DNA from: 14-2 sp963628035
GTDB taxonomy: Bacteria; Bacillota; Clostridia; Lachnospirales; Lachnospiraceae
Assembly: GCA_963628035.1 (NCBI GenBank)
Contig: CAVGED010000005.1
Coordinates: forward strand, 1-13,842
Direction: 5' to 3'
DNA: 13,842 nt
This document shows, piece by piece, positions 1-7,887 of this stretch. Below the pieces are notes generated by a model that did no database searches, was not told the DNA's origin, and saw only the letters and a program-made list of their open reading frames with translations. How positions within the stretch are numbered: position 1 is the first letter of the stretch; each line of letters opens with the position of its first letter. The translations under genes and the position numbers were made by a program.

Positions 1-198
1 TATACCAGAATGGTGCATGACTTTCACCAGAAACAATGATTAAATCAGCGCTTCCTTAACAAAATTGGGAGTGGAGAAACATTTAACAAGAATGCTTACA
101 TCAAGCCGGATTATAATATAGACGGAATTCTGGATGAGAGTATCTGGAAGGATGCTCCATGCATTACATTCGGCAGCTCGAAAACGGAAACGGACGAA
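1..198 (+). other. In-frame upstream extension of the large binding protein, without a start codon
   Basis: The reading frame of the downstream 943-codon gene continues upstream without a stop to position 40, where it meets TGA (37-39). Between 40 and 198 there is no ATG, GTG or TTG in frame, yet the translation looks like real protein. In particular it holds I-D-G-I-L-D-E-S-I-W-K-D-A at about 118-156, typical of the first strands of CBM9/DOMON-like sandwiches. Before the TGA the same frame reads Y-T-R-M-V-H-D-F-H-Q-K-Q back to the window edge. The other two + frames also have stops here (18-20, 41-43, 57-59). No signal peptide can be read in any frame. This may be a nonsense or frameshift lesion in a longer gene, a sequencing error, or a decayed 5' end. 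The sequence alone does not decide. Confidence 0.55.
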
Positions 199-3030
199 GT
201 GACTTTTCGATATTACTATGGCGAACGTGGGATCACAGCCTCATTTGTCGTGACGGATCCATATCTTTGTTATAATGATGCGGCATATTCAGTCGGTGAG
301 GCGGTATCGACAAGTGATACAGTCGGCCTTTTCCTGGACGTGAAAAATAATAACGGTACCACGCCGCAGACCGACGATCTTAGGTTTACATTCCTGGTTG
401 ACGGAAGAATGGAAATGTATAAAGGTGACGGTGCAACCTGGGCAAGTTCAAATGACAGTATCGAATATCAGGTTGTGGCCGACGGCGAATTGAATAAATC
501 AGACGGCGGTGCGAAGGATGTGTCGTGGACGGTGGAATTTTTTCTCCCATATGAAACGTATTCTATTGATAAAGATTCTACCATGGGGTTGCTTCTTTAC
601 TGGGTGGATTCCAATGCACCGCTTGAAGCAGGTACCTATCACTATTGGTATGATAATGCCTGGATCTTTCAACCGCGTGAATACAATCCGATCGATAAAA
701 ACGGTTTGGCGTTCGCGGCTCCGGAGGGCTGGGTGCCGTCCATGGGGCGCTATGTTACGGACGAAACGGGCAGTATGGTTGCAGAGGATGTGAAGGCACT
801 TGCATACTATACTAATCAGACATTGACGAATGGTGCGGGGACAGTGGAGGTTACGTTCGATATTTCAAATACAGATAACTTTTTCGCAGATTCACATTTC
901 AGCGGATTGTTGCTGGGCGTTGAAGATGTTGGCGAGACAGAAAAGCCCGGCTGGGAAGCAAAGAATCATTACGGCGTATTTTTGAATAATAACAAAAATA
1001 ATCCGGAGCTTATTGTTGCCTCTATTCGTGTCGTAGACGGGAGAGTGAATTACACGCAGTTGGCAAGCGGATATATCATGGAGGTTCTTCCGGATTATCT
1101 TAAGTCAATGCAGTGTACCGTGAAGGTCTGCAAAAACGGCGGTTGGATGGAGCTCTACATGAAAGACGCAAAAGGGGAATACCAGCATATGTATGATGTG
1201 TACGATGCGGAAGCGATCAACGGAAATTATGTCGGTATTCGTACCGTTCATAAAGGATTTGCGATCCGCGATCTGAGCATATCTTCGGAAGCCCCGGCGG
1301 CAGTGGAACCATATGAAGCACCAGGATTTAAAGCATATATGGGGTTAGTGCAAAAAATCGGTGATGATCAGTTCCTTGCAAGAACATCCGGTACGGTGGC
1401 AACCTTCGGAAGCTTGATCAACAGGTACAGTGACAGTAAGAAAACAACCACGTTAAAGAGCTTTACGACTTCCTTGACCATGCCGAAAAAACCGAACATG
1501 GTGGAAGATAAGATCAAAGGTATCATGGTTGCATATGATCCGGAAAACCAATCGAAACTGATCATAGATTACAGTTACCGTGAAAAGGAATGGGGTGATT
1601 ACTTTAAAGTTTATGTCCGCCAGAGAAAACCAACGGAATGGGGCGCTGTAGAATATGTGATGGATGCAGAACCGGAAACGAAATATGATTTCAGAGTGAC
1701 GCCGATTGAGCAGGAGGACGGAACACTGGAGCTGCTGATCGAGTACAAGAAAGCGACAGAAAGCAATTGGAAAACCACGTACTGTAAAAATGCAGAATGG
1801 GTGATGAGCGGTACAGAGTATGGTGTAGAGACTGGTGCAGGGAACATGCAGTTTGGTGCATTTCATGTAGAAGATTCTGAATATACACGTATGGAAACCG
1901 ATCGGTATAAGATTGTAAAGGGTGCATTTCTGGCGAGAAAAGATGGCGGATTACAGGTGTTAAAGAATGACAGTACGGCAATTGACACGGCGATCAATAA
2001 AGACAAGAAGGATTCCTATGCATTCGAGACCTCCCTTATGGTAGCGGCGGACAGGAGCGGAAGTATCAAGGGATATGTCATTGATTATGAAAAAACGGAT
2101 GATTTTATCACCTTGGATTATCGGTGGGAAGAAGAGCGCAATGGCTACGGATTATACATGCGCCGCCTAAGTGAAAAAGGCTGGGGAGATGTAAAAGGAT
2201 TCGATATCATCCTGGAGGAAGGTCAGTGGTATGATATGCGCGTCAGTGTTATTAATGGGAAGCGTACGACGACCGTAGTTGTAGAATGTAAGAAGCAGGG
2301 TGAGACGGAATATATCTGTAGGAGCAGAAGCTTTGATTTTGCAGTGAGCGGGCGTCAGGTTGCATACGTATCCGACGTGGCAAATGGTCAGAAGTTTGGC
2401 CTTAATACGGAGGTGACGACGACCTTTATCGGTGCAGAAGACAGCCGATACCAGATTGTGCGAGGCGCATTCAGACGTGTTGGCGATAATGTACAGGCTG
2501 CCACAACAGAGTCAAGCTTTATGGTCGATAAGAAGATCAACTTCAAAAAATGGGATCGCTATACGATGGACATCAGTTTCCGGACGCAGGTGGAGCCGGA
2601 TTCGGTGACCCACTTAAAAGGCTTTGTATTTAACTATGATGAAGAAACGGATAGCTATCTGCTGTTAGATTATTGGAAAACGGCGGAAAATAAATACTAT
2701 TTGTGTATTCGCCAGAAAACAAGCGACGGAAACTGGGAAGGATTTACTGATTGGAATCGGGCGATCGAGGTGTCGGCAGATACGTGGTATACCTATCGCC
2801 TCAGTGTAACAAACGATTCAAAGAGTACGATCGTTAGCCTGACGGGTGCAGATGGAACAAGTTATACCCATACATTCAGCGCTATGAGTGGCCGTGGCAT
2901 CGGATATCAGTCTGATACAGCCAAGGGGCTGACGTTCGGACCGGTTGCTGTGGTGGAGTATGGGAAGAATCCGGCAGGGATCAACTGGAGTGAATCATGG
3001 TCTGAGGCTTTGAAAGGCTTCGCAAAATAG
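199..3030 (+). CDS. Large multi-domain carbohydrate-binding protein (CBM9-like plus tandem LamG-like repeats), N-terminus missing
   Basis: Counting from GTG at 199, the only usable start in the 5' part, the protein has 943 residues. Residues 1-170, together with the in-frame codons upstream, form a CBM9/DOMON-like sugar-binding sandwich. Residues about 175-365 look like another beta-sandwich. Three related concanavalin/LamG-like units follow at about 375-565, 569-748 and 750-921. Units 2 and 3 open with Y-x-I-V-x-G-A-F and carry L-D-Y in the middle and W-Y-x-x-R-V/L-S-V before the last strands. I see no catalytic domain, so a binding or scaffold role is inferred. A tail (922-943) ends in G-I-N-W-S-E-S-W-S-E-A-L-K-G-F-A-K. 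It is not part of the LamG fold and resembles the peptide encoded at 5880-6017. There is no LPXTG motif and no signal peptide, odd for a protein built of extracellular modules, so GTG 199 is probably not the natural start. The GH43 lipoprotein gene follows after 17 nt. Confidence 0.75.
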   Translation: MTFRYYYGERGITASFVVTDPYLCYNDAAYSVGEAVSTSDTVGLFLDVKNNNGTTPQTDDLRFTFLVDGRMEMYKGDGATWASSNDSIEYQVVADGELNKSDGGAKDVSWTVEFFLPYETYSIDKDSTMGLLLYWVDSNAPLEAGTYHYWYDNAWIFQPREYNPIDKNGLAFAAPEGWVPSMGRYVTDETGSMVAEDVKALAYYTNQTLTNGAGTVEVTFDISNTDNFFADSHFSGLLLGVEDVGETEKPGWEAKNHYGVFLNNNKNNPELIVASIRVVDGRVNYTQLASGYIMEVLPDYLKSMQCTVKVCKNGGWMELYMKDAKGEYQHMYDVYDAEAINGNYVGIRTVHKGFAIRDLSISSEAPAAVEPYEAPGFKAYMGLVQKIGDDQFLARTSGTVATFGSLINRYSDSKKTTTLKSFTTSLTMPKKPNMVEDKIKGIMVAYDPENQSKLIIDYSYREKEWGDYFKVYVRQRKPTEWGAVEYVMDAEPETKYDFRVTPIEQEDGTLELLIEYKKATESNWKTTYCKNAEWVMSGTEYGVETGAGNMQFGAFHVEDSEYTRMETDRYKIVKGAFLARKDGGLQVLKNDSTAIDTAINKDKKDSYAFETSLMVAADRSGSIKGYVIDYEKTDDFITLDYRWEEERNGYGLYMRRLSEKGWGDVKGFDIILEEGQWYDMRVSVINGKRTTTVVVECKKQGETEYICRSRSFDFAVSGRQVAYVSDVANGQKFGLNTEVTTTFIGAEDSRYQIVRGAFRRVGDNVQAATTESSFMVDKKINFKKWDRYTMDISFRTQVEPDSVTHLKGFVFNYDEETDSYLLLDYWKTAENKYYLCIRQKTSDGNWEGFTDWNRAIEVSADTWYTYRLSVTNDSKSTIVSLTGADGTSYTHTFSAMSGRGIGYQSDTAKGLTFGPVAVVEYGKNPAGINWSESWSEALKGFAK

Positions 3031-3047
3031 AGAGAGGAGGAGAAGCC

Positions 3048-5840
3048 ATGAAGAAGATGAAAACGGCAATCGGTATTGTTCTTGTGGCGGCGCTGCTGTG
3101 CAGCAGCGCCTGCGGACAGGAAAAAGCAGAGGTTACCGTCAGCACGGACATCGAAAAATCATCATTGGATAAGACGGTGGAGGATGTCAACGTGGCGCTG
3201 GAGGAAGGAGAACGTTATTCGAATCCGATTCCAGATGAAAACCAACCGTATCGCGACAATTCCATAGAAGCTCAGCTTCTGGATGGAATTGAGGAAAAGG
3301 ACGTTGTTCAGAACTCGAGCAGAACCGGGGATCCGTATGTTCTTCGCTATAATGGAAAATATTATTTGTACTGTTCGACAGATGGGTGGACCTGTACCTA
3401 CCGATGCTGGGAAAGCCTGGATCTGATAACGTATACTTATCTTGGCGAATTTGATCTGCTGGATGAGGACGGAAAACGCCCGGAGGATGATGACGAAGTA
3501 AACCAGGGATATACGCTTGAGTGTGCGTGGGCGCCGGAAGTGCATTACTGGAACGGACAGTTTTATATGTATACTTCACCGCATGCGTCCAGGAATTTAG
3601 TGCTTCAAAGTACGACCGGTCTTCCATATGGAGATTATAAATTAGTAAATAAAGAATTTTCTATTTATAACACATTAACAGATCCGTCCTGGTTTATCGA
3701 TGATAATGAAGATAAGTGGTTTGTATCGACCTATGTAGGCTCAGAGGCAGAAAGAATCGTTGTGGCGAAGGCTTCCGATATGGCAACATTGGAATCCAAG
3801 ACCGCGTCAGCATATCTGCCGACAACAAACACAGGTATTACCGGTGAGTGCTGCGAAGGTCCGTTTCTCTTCAAACGGTACGGTGTCTATTATATGGTTA
3901 CTACCGGGGAAGGGGTAGGTCGGCCGGCATATCGTTTGAATTATGCTTATAATGTAACCGGACTTGGAAACGAGCTGAACATCGGAAGTGTCGGGGGCGC
4001 GGAAAACTGGAGCCTCGAAATAGAACCGAATGTTATCCTTAACACAGAAGGAGACTTTTACGGATACGGCCATGGCTGCGTTGTTGTCGGACCGGATCTT
4101 GACAGCTACTGGTTCCCGTATCATATGAGCCGTTACGAGGGAGTCGGGCGTATGCTGGGTGTTAACCGCATTGTCTTCTCCGGATCACGTATGTCGGTTG
4201 TCGGACAGGATAAGGAGACTTTGAAGCCATCGGCACCAACGTTCTATACCTCTTACTTTGGTGCGTTATCCGATACGGATAAAAAAGGGGAAGTGTCCGG
4301 AGTTATAGCACGCAGTGCAGGATACCGTTCCTATACAGATGAGAGGACTGCTGCCGGAGAAGGGTTGCATGAGGTGAACGGGCAATTGTTATCCGGAAAG
4401 TACGGTGCGGACGGTAATACGGTAGAACTGATAAAGACAGGTTCCCGTTTCACAGCGGAATATAACTTTAAGGATGTTGCTACAGACGGAAGCTTTAAGT
4501 GCCTGTTTGGCGGCGGATATGTGACGATCAAGGGCCAGACGGTTGAATTATACAAAGGTACGGAAAAAATTGCAGAGGCGCCGATGCTTGTTGCAAACGA
4601 AGAGACATGGGACTGGTCCGCTTACCATTCCATCGTCGTTACTTACGAAGAGGGACGAATTGCTGTCACCATTGACGGATGTATGAAGATTGATGTAGAA
4701 GCGACCGGACTCGGGAATGATGCGATTGGTTTTGAAGGCGCACAGGGAATGCAGATTGGAGGTGCATCTTTCTCAGATCATGCATTTGGAAGTTCTGACC
4801 GGGATGAAGCAAAAATGGTAGAAGGCTCATTCTATGCAAGCAACTACTATGAGGCGAAGGAAGGAGAAAGCGCTACGAAGCTTTCCTCTGAAAGCAGTCT
4901 GTTTACAGTGGAAACAAAAGAAGATGAAGATGAAGCAACATACGGCCCGTATCTTACCTACCATATATACAGAGATGCCCTGGCATTGAAATTGGCGGAA
5001 GGAGACCGTGCGGTCTATAAGATCGATGTGGCAGAAGATGGACTTTATGCATTCGAGGCATTGTTTGCAAACAGCAGTGATGGGAGTGTTATTAAGGTTC
5101 AGATCGATGAGGAAGAGCCCACCTGTTATGTGATTCGGAAGAACGATTATTCCGTGAATACCTATCAGACGGAGTATTACGAAAGCCTGCAATATCAAAA
5201 GCGTGTAATTGATGAGATCAAATTGAAGAAGGGTCTGCATACACTTACGGTGAGGGCAGTACAGGGTGACTTTACAGCCATTGAATATACGATGACCCAG
5301 ACCAGCGAGACCGCGCCGGAATATAGCGATACCCTGGCAGAGAAGGGTGGACATGACTATTATACAAACTGGATGATTAAAGATTCTGCCCATTACGCAG
5401 CGTTCGGAAGCCAGAGCCTGGTACGCTTCGGGGGATCCGATTTTACCGATTATAAGGTGAAAGTGGATATTAAGACCAACGCCATGATGTCAAGAGCAAA
5501 TAAGGCCGGAATTCTTCTTCGTGTGACGGAACCGAGTGTTTTCTGGCGTCAGACATACGGTAGTGGAAAAGGATATTTTGTCTGCATTGATGCCTATGGT
5601 ATAAGCCTGGAACGTTTCGATTACAATGAACGGCTGGTCGCTTATTATGAGACGGAGCTTGACCAGGAAACATGGTATACCTTGGAAGCAGAGTGTATCG
5701 ATAATACGATCATCGTGTACCTGGATGGGAAGGAAGTGATCCGCTATGTTGATCCATATGGATTTGCATGCGGTGCAACAGCGCTTTATTCTTATCAGGC
5801 GGAAACTTATTATAAAAACCTGGAGATCAGTCCAAAATAA
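3048..5840 (+). CDS. GH43 family glycoside hydrolase, surface lipoprotein with accessory binding domains
   Basis: This 930-aa protein starts at ATG 3048 behind GGAGG (3036-3040). Residues 1-22 form a lipoprotein signal peptide with lipobox S-S-A-C and lipidated Cys22, so the enzyme should sit on the outer face of the membrane. Residues about 88-390 are a GH43 five-bladed propeller. The expected catalytic trio is visible: Asp95 in T-G-D-P-Y-V (base), Asp212 in T-D-P-S-W (pKa modulator) and Glu270 in C-E-G-P-F (acid). W-A-P-E-V at 161-165 is also typical. Family activities include arabinofuranosidase, xylosidase and galactosidase, and I cannot choose among them. Behind the propeller lie a LamG-like region (about 430-578), a CBM6/35-like jelly roll (about 595-750) and a second LamG/DUF1080-like domain (about 770-928). 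It would release side-chain or backbone sugars outside the cell, next to the binding protein upstream. Confidence 0.88.
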   Translation: MKKMKTAIGIVLVAALLCSSACGQEKAEVTVSTDIEKSSLDKTVEDVNVALEEGERYSNPIPDENQPYRDNSIEAQLLDGIEEKDVVQNSSRTGDPYVLRYNGKYYLYCSTDGWTCTYRCWESLDLITYTYLGEFDLLDEDGKRPEDDDEVNQGYTLECAWAPEVHYWNGQFYMYTSPHASRNLVLQSTTGLPYGDYKLVNKEFSIYNTLTDPSWFIDDNEDKWFVSTYVGSEAERIVVAKASDMATLESKTASAYLPTTNTGITGECCEGPFLFKRYGVYYMVTTGEGVGRPAYRLNYAYNVTGLGNELNIGSVGGAENWSLEIEPNVILNTEGDFYGYGHGCVVVGPDLDSYWFPYHMSRYEGVGRMLGVNRIVFSGSRMSVVGQDKETLKPSAPTFYTSYFGALSDTDKKGEVSGVIARSAGYRSYTDERTAAGEGLHEVNGQLLSGKYGADGNTVELIKTGSRFTAEYNFKDVATDGSFKCLFGGGYVTIKGQTVELYKGTEKIAEAPMLVANEETWDWSAYHSIVVTYEEGRIAVTIDGCMKIDVEATGLGNDAIGFEGAQGMQIGGASFSDHAFGSSDRDEAKMVEGSFYASNYYEAKEGESATKLSSESSLFTVETKEDEDEATYGPYLTYHIYRDALALKLAEGDRAVYKIDVAEDGLYAFEALFANSSDGSVIKVQIDEEEPTCYVIRKNDYSVNTYQTEYYESLQYQKRVIDEIKLKKGLHTLTVRAVQGDFTAIEYTMTQTSETAPEYSDTLAEKGGHDYYTNWMIKDSAHYAAFGSQSLVRFGGSDFTDYKVKVDIKTNAMMSRANKAGILLRVTEPSVFWRQTYGSGKGYFVCIDAYGISLERFDYNERLVAYYETELDQETWYTLEAECIDNTIIVYLDGKEVIRYVDPYGFACGATALYSYQAETYYKNLEISPK
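3089..3110. repeat. Near-perfect palindrome inside the lipoprotein signal-peptide codons
   Basis: Arms of 10 bp (3089-3098 and 3101-3110, GGCGCTGCTG and its exact complement) flank TG. The palindrome lies about 40 nt after the GH43 start codon and encodes the hydrophobic core and lipobox region. It could fold into a hairpin in the mRNA, but it may only reflect Ala/Leu/Ser codon choice. Confidence 0.5.
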
Positions 5841-5856
5841 GAATCCCAGGGAGAAA

Positions 5857-5872
5857 AAGGAGGAAAAGGAGG
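5857..5872 (+). promoter_or_regulatory. Double Shine-Dalgarno sequence before a 45-codon ORF
   Basis: Two complete AAGGAGG elements lie at 5857-5863 and 5866-5872. The second ends 7 nt before ATG 5880, an ideal distance. This is the main evidence that the short ORF is translated, and it fixes its start. Confidence 0.75.
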
Positions 5873-5879
5873 AAAAAGC

Positions 5880-6017
5880 ATGGAGAGCAAAAAGGAGTGG
5901 CAAAGTCCGGAAATGGTGGTTATCCGCTACGAGGAAGACATCATTCGAACCAGTGGAGTGGAATGGAATGGTGAGTGGTCAGAAGCCTTAGAAAACCAAG
6001 AACGAGGAAATTTTTAA
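5880..6017 (+). CDS. Small peptide (45 aa) with PE-hydrophobic-RY and GxxWxxxWSEAL motifs
   Basis: ATG 5880 to TAA 6015-6017 encodes 45 residues beginning M-E-S-K-K-E-W-Q-S-P-E-M-V-V-I-R-Y. An acidic stretch E-E-D-I-I-R-T-S-G follows, then a Trp-rich end G-V-E-W-N-G-E-W-S-E-A-L (residues 26-37). There is no signal peptide, membrane segment or cysteine. Two consecutive perfect ribosome-binding sites precede it, and the next gene starts 13 nt later, so it sits inside the operon. From memory, and unverified, short Lachnospiraceae ORFs with a K/S-P-E-x-x-V-x-x-F/Y-E-x-E-D-I/V-I-x-T-S-G layout are common and uncharacterised. The Trp-rich end matches the C-terminal tail of the large protein ending at 3030. 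The overall shape (conserved leader, variable end) resembles peptide precursors, but no maturation enzyme or exporter lies in the window. Function unknown. Confidence 0.7.
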   Translation: MESKKEWQSPEMVVIRYEEDIIRTSGVEWNGEWSEALENQERGNF

Positions 6018-6030
6018 GGAGGATAAGAGG

Positions 6031-7800
6031 ATGAAAAAAACAATGAAAAGGGAGACGGGAAGAATGATGAAAAAAGGAATGGCTTTTCTGTTAGCGCTTG
6101 TAATGTGTATCGCTACATTCGCAGCTATGCGCGGAAATACGGTACAGGCTGAGGCAGCAACGACAGAGGATTTAAAGGTAACCGGTGCTTCGGTACGTTT
6201 TGTAGACGGTACGGTAGATGGCATCCGCTTTGCAGTCAGCGTTAAGCAAACGGTATTCGACGCCTTGACAGACGCGCAAAAAGAGCAGTATCACCTTTTG
6301 GTTATGCCAAGCAAGCTCGTAACCGGTGATTTGGAAAAGGGTGAAACATATAGCTATACCGTCGATGGTGTAAGCAAAACTGCACAGGCTGCAGATGTTG
6401 TTGTTGACTGGAAAGATAAGCAGTCGGAGGGCGAATACTATGTTGCGCGCGTTTATCTGAATGCGATCGATCAGAATTATTACACAACGGATGTAACAGC
6501 ACGTGCTTATTATCAGGATACGAACGGTGAAACCTATTCAAATGCGCTGGAGCGCTCCTACGAATATGTTGCTGATGCTGCTTTAAATGACCTTAAGAAT
6601 GCGTCGGAAGACGGCTATGAGAATGCGGTTGGAGCTTCCTATAGTCCCTATACTGCAGCACAGAGGAATATGCTTCTGGGTGTGACTTGCAAGATAAACG
6701 GCACATGGGATTACATTGATGGAAATTATGTAAGTACGAACGCTGACGAGAGCGATTGGATCTCTCCAAGAAAGATACGCACCGGTACAGGCGAGTATGT
6801 GATCAATGCATCCTTTAAGACATCAACGTTTGATGCGTATCAGGGGATTCTTGGCGGGCTCCATTTCGGATGTGATGTGGAGAATAATTCTTTCCTTATA
6901 TTAGATTACTTTCAAGACGATTGGCATAAGCAACAAAACGACTATGGAGTGTGTATACGGGGATATGATGGTTCGGGGAATTGGCCGATTTATAGAGATG
7001 ATGGCAAGACGTTTCAACCGGATACATGGTATGAGGTTTATATTCTGATCAATGAATCGGATACAGAGATGGAGATTGTTAAGATATATTATCGTGAGAA
7101 GGGGTCGAATGCAAGGTTTTCAGACTTGTTTAATGGGTTTACTGTGAAAAAGTCTGAGCTTCCCTATGGTAGCGAAGTGAGAATGTATGTAGGAGGAAAC
7201 AGAACGACGACGTTTGATTCTGAAGTTGGTTATAATGACAAGTACAATTTCCTGCACGGAGAGCGAAATTACATACCCGATAATGTTATCTGTACAGATG
7301 ATTCCATTCAGGTAATAGGTAGCCCGTCAGATTGGATTCAAGTGGTTGACTTGAAGAGGCGTATCAATAATACGGGAAACAATGCGAATTTCACCATGTC
7401 TGTTGATATAACATTTGATGAGGATCCGACAGAAAACACGTGTGAAGTAGCAGGTTTGAAATTCGGCGGAGATAACATGTATTTCTATAATTGTAATAAT
7501 ATGGACATGTTTATCGGTCCGGTCTCCACCTCCACTCATGTTAATGGATGGAATGAACGTAGATATGATAGTGTGCAGGGGATGTCTGATGTAATTGCTA
7601 AAATCAAAAATAGGGAAGCCGTTACATTCAAAATTGTTGCGACAACAAGCGACGGAAAGACAGCAGTAAAGGTTTATGCGGATGATATTCTATGCAATGA
7701 ATGGACATTAGACAGTACAGGTATAGCTTCAGATCATATTCTGTATATGGCACGTCGTGGTGTTACATTCAGTAATATAAGCATTACTGCAAATGAATAA
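6031..7800 (+). CDS. Secreted protein with a Clostridia-type beta domain and two LamG-like domains, no catalytic site seen
   Basis: The gene encodes 589 aa. ATG 6031 sits 8 nt after AAGGAGG (6016-6022). Residues 1-40 are a Sec signal peptide: a long basic N-region, a hydrophobic core at about 17-33, and probable cleavage after V-Q-A. Met12 is a possible alternative start. Residues about 45-185 (opening L-K-V-T-G-A-S-V-R-F, then G-I-R-F-A-V) resemble a domain I associate with secreted Clostridia proteins, without a known function. Residues about 220-400 form a LamG-like unit of the same type as in the gene ending at 3030, sharing I-L-D-Y, G-x-G-N-W and P-D-T-W-Y-E-V. A more divergent beta-sandwich fills about 415-588. 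No anchor motif (lipobox, LPXTG, SLH) is visible. It is probably a released or loosely attached glycan-binding protein partnering the GH43 lipoprotein. The role is inferred from domains and context. Confidence 0.78.
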   Translation: MKKTMKRETGRMMKKGMAFLLALVMCIATFAAMRGNTVQAEAATTEDLKVTGASVRFVDGTVDGIRFAVSVKQTVFDALTDAQKEQYHLLVMPSKLVTGDLEKGETYSYTVDGVSKTAQAADVVVDWKDKQSEGEYYVARVYLNAIDQNYYTTDVTARAYYQDTNGETYSNALERSYEYVADAALNDLKNASEDGYENAVGASYSPYTAAQRNMLLGVTCKINGTWDYIDGNYVSTNADESDWISPRKIRTGTGEYVINASFKTSTFDAYQGILGGLHFGCDVENNSFLILDYFQDDWHKQQNDYGVCIRGYDGSGNWPIYRDDGKTFQPDTWYEVYILINESDTEMEIVKIYYREKGSNARFSDLFNGFTVKKSELPYGSEVRMYVGGNRTTTFDSEVGYNDKYNFLHGERNYIPDNVICTDDSIQVIGSPSDWIQVVDLKRRINNTGNNANFTMSVDITFDEDPTENTCEVAGLKFGGDNMYFYNCNNMDMFIGPVSTSTHVNGWNERRYDSVQGMSDVIAKIKNREAVTFKIVATTSDGKTAVKVYADDILCNEWTLDSTGIASDHILYMARRGVTFSNISITANE

Positions 7801-7815
7801 GATCTTTTGTTAATG

Positions 7816-7852
7816 CAAATAGGGCGATATGATTTTGATATTGCCCTATTTG
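7816..7852. terminator. Strong hairpin between genes, possible terminator or transcript-processing site
   Basis: CAAATAGGGC (7816-7825) pairs perfectly with GCCCTATTTG (7843-7852). The stem continues inward through a G-T pair and four A-T pairs to about 15 bp around a 7-nt loop. It lies 15 nt past the stop at 7800 in the longest gap of the window before the GH39-like region (87 nt). No clear T-tract follows on either strand, so a classical intrinsic terminator is doubtful. An mRNA-stabilising 3' end that separates two expression levels is equally possible. Confidence 0.5.
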
Positions 7853-7887
7853 TAAAGAAAAATCGTCCTTGAAGGGAGAAAAACGAT

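Noticed and set aside
37..39. TGA read as a sense codon (alternative genetic code or selenocysteine)
   Set aside because: TGA clearly terminates two other genes in the window (8254-8256 and 11364-11366), and no selenocysteine-type context or downstream stem was seen.
1453..1866. Several overlapping minus-strand ORFs within the large binding protein gene
   Set aside because: They overlap a 943-codon gene with coherent domains, show no ribosome-binding sites or recognisable domains, and are shadows.
5746..5991. 81-codon + strand ORF covering the small peptide gene in another frame
   Set aside because: It starts inside the GH43 lipoprotein gene and is rich in Lys/Glu from the purine-rich ribosome-binding region. 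The frame starting at 5880 has the correct ribosome-binding site spacing.
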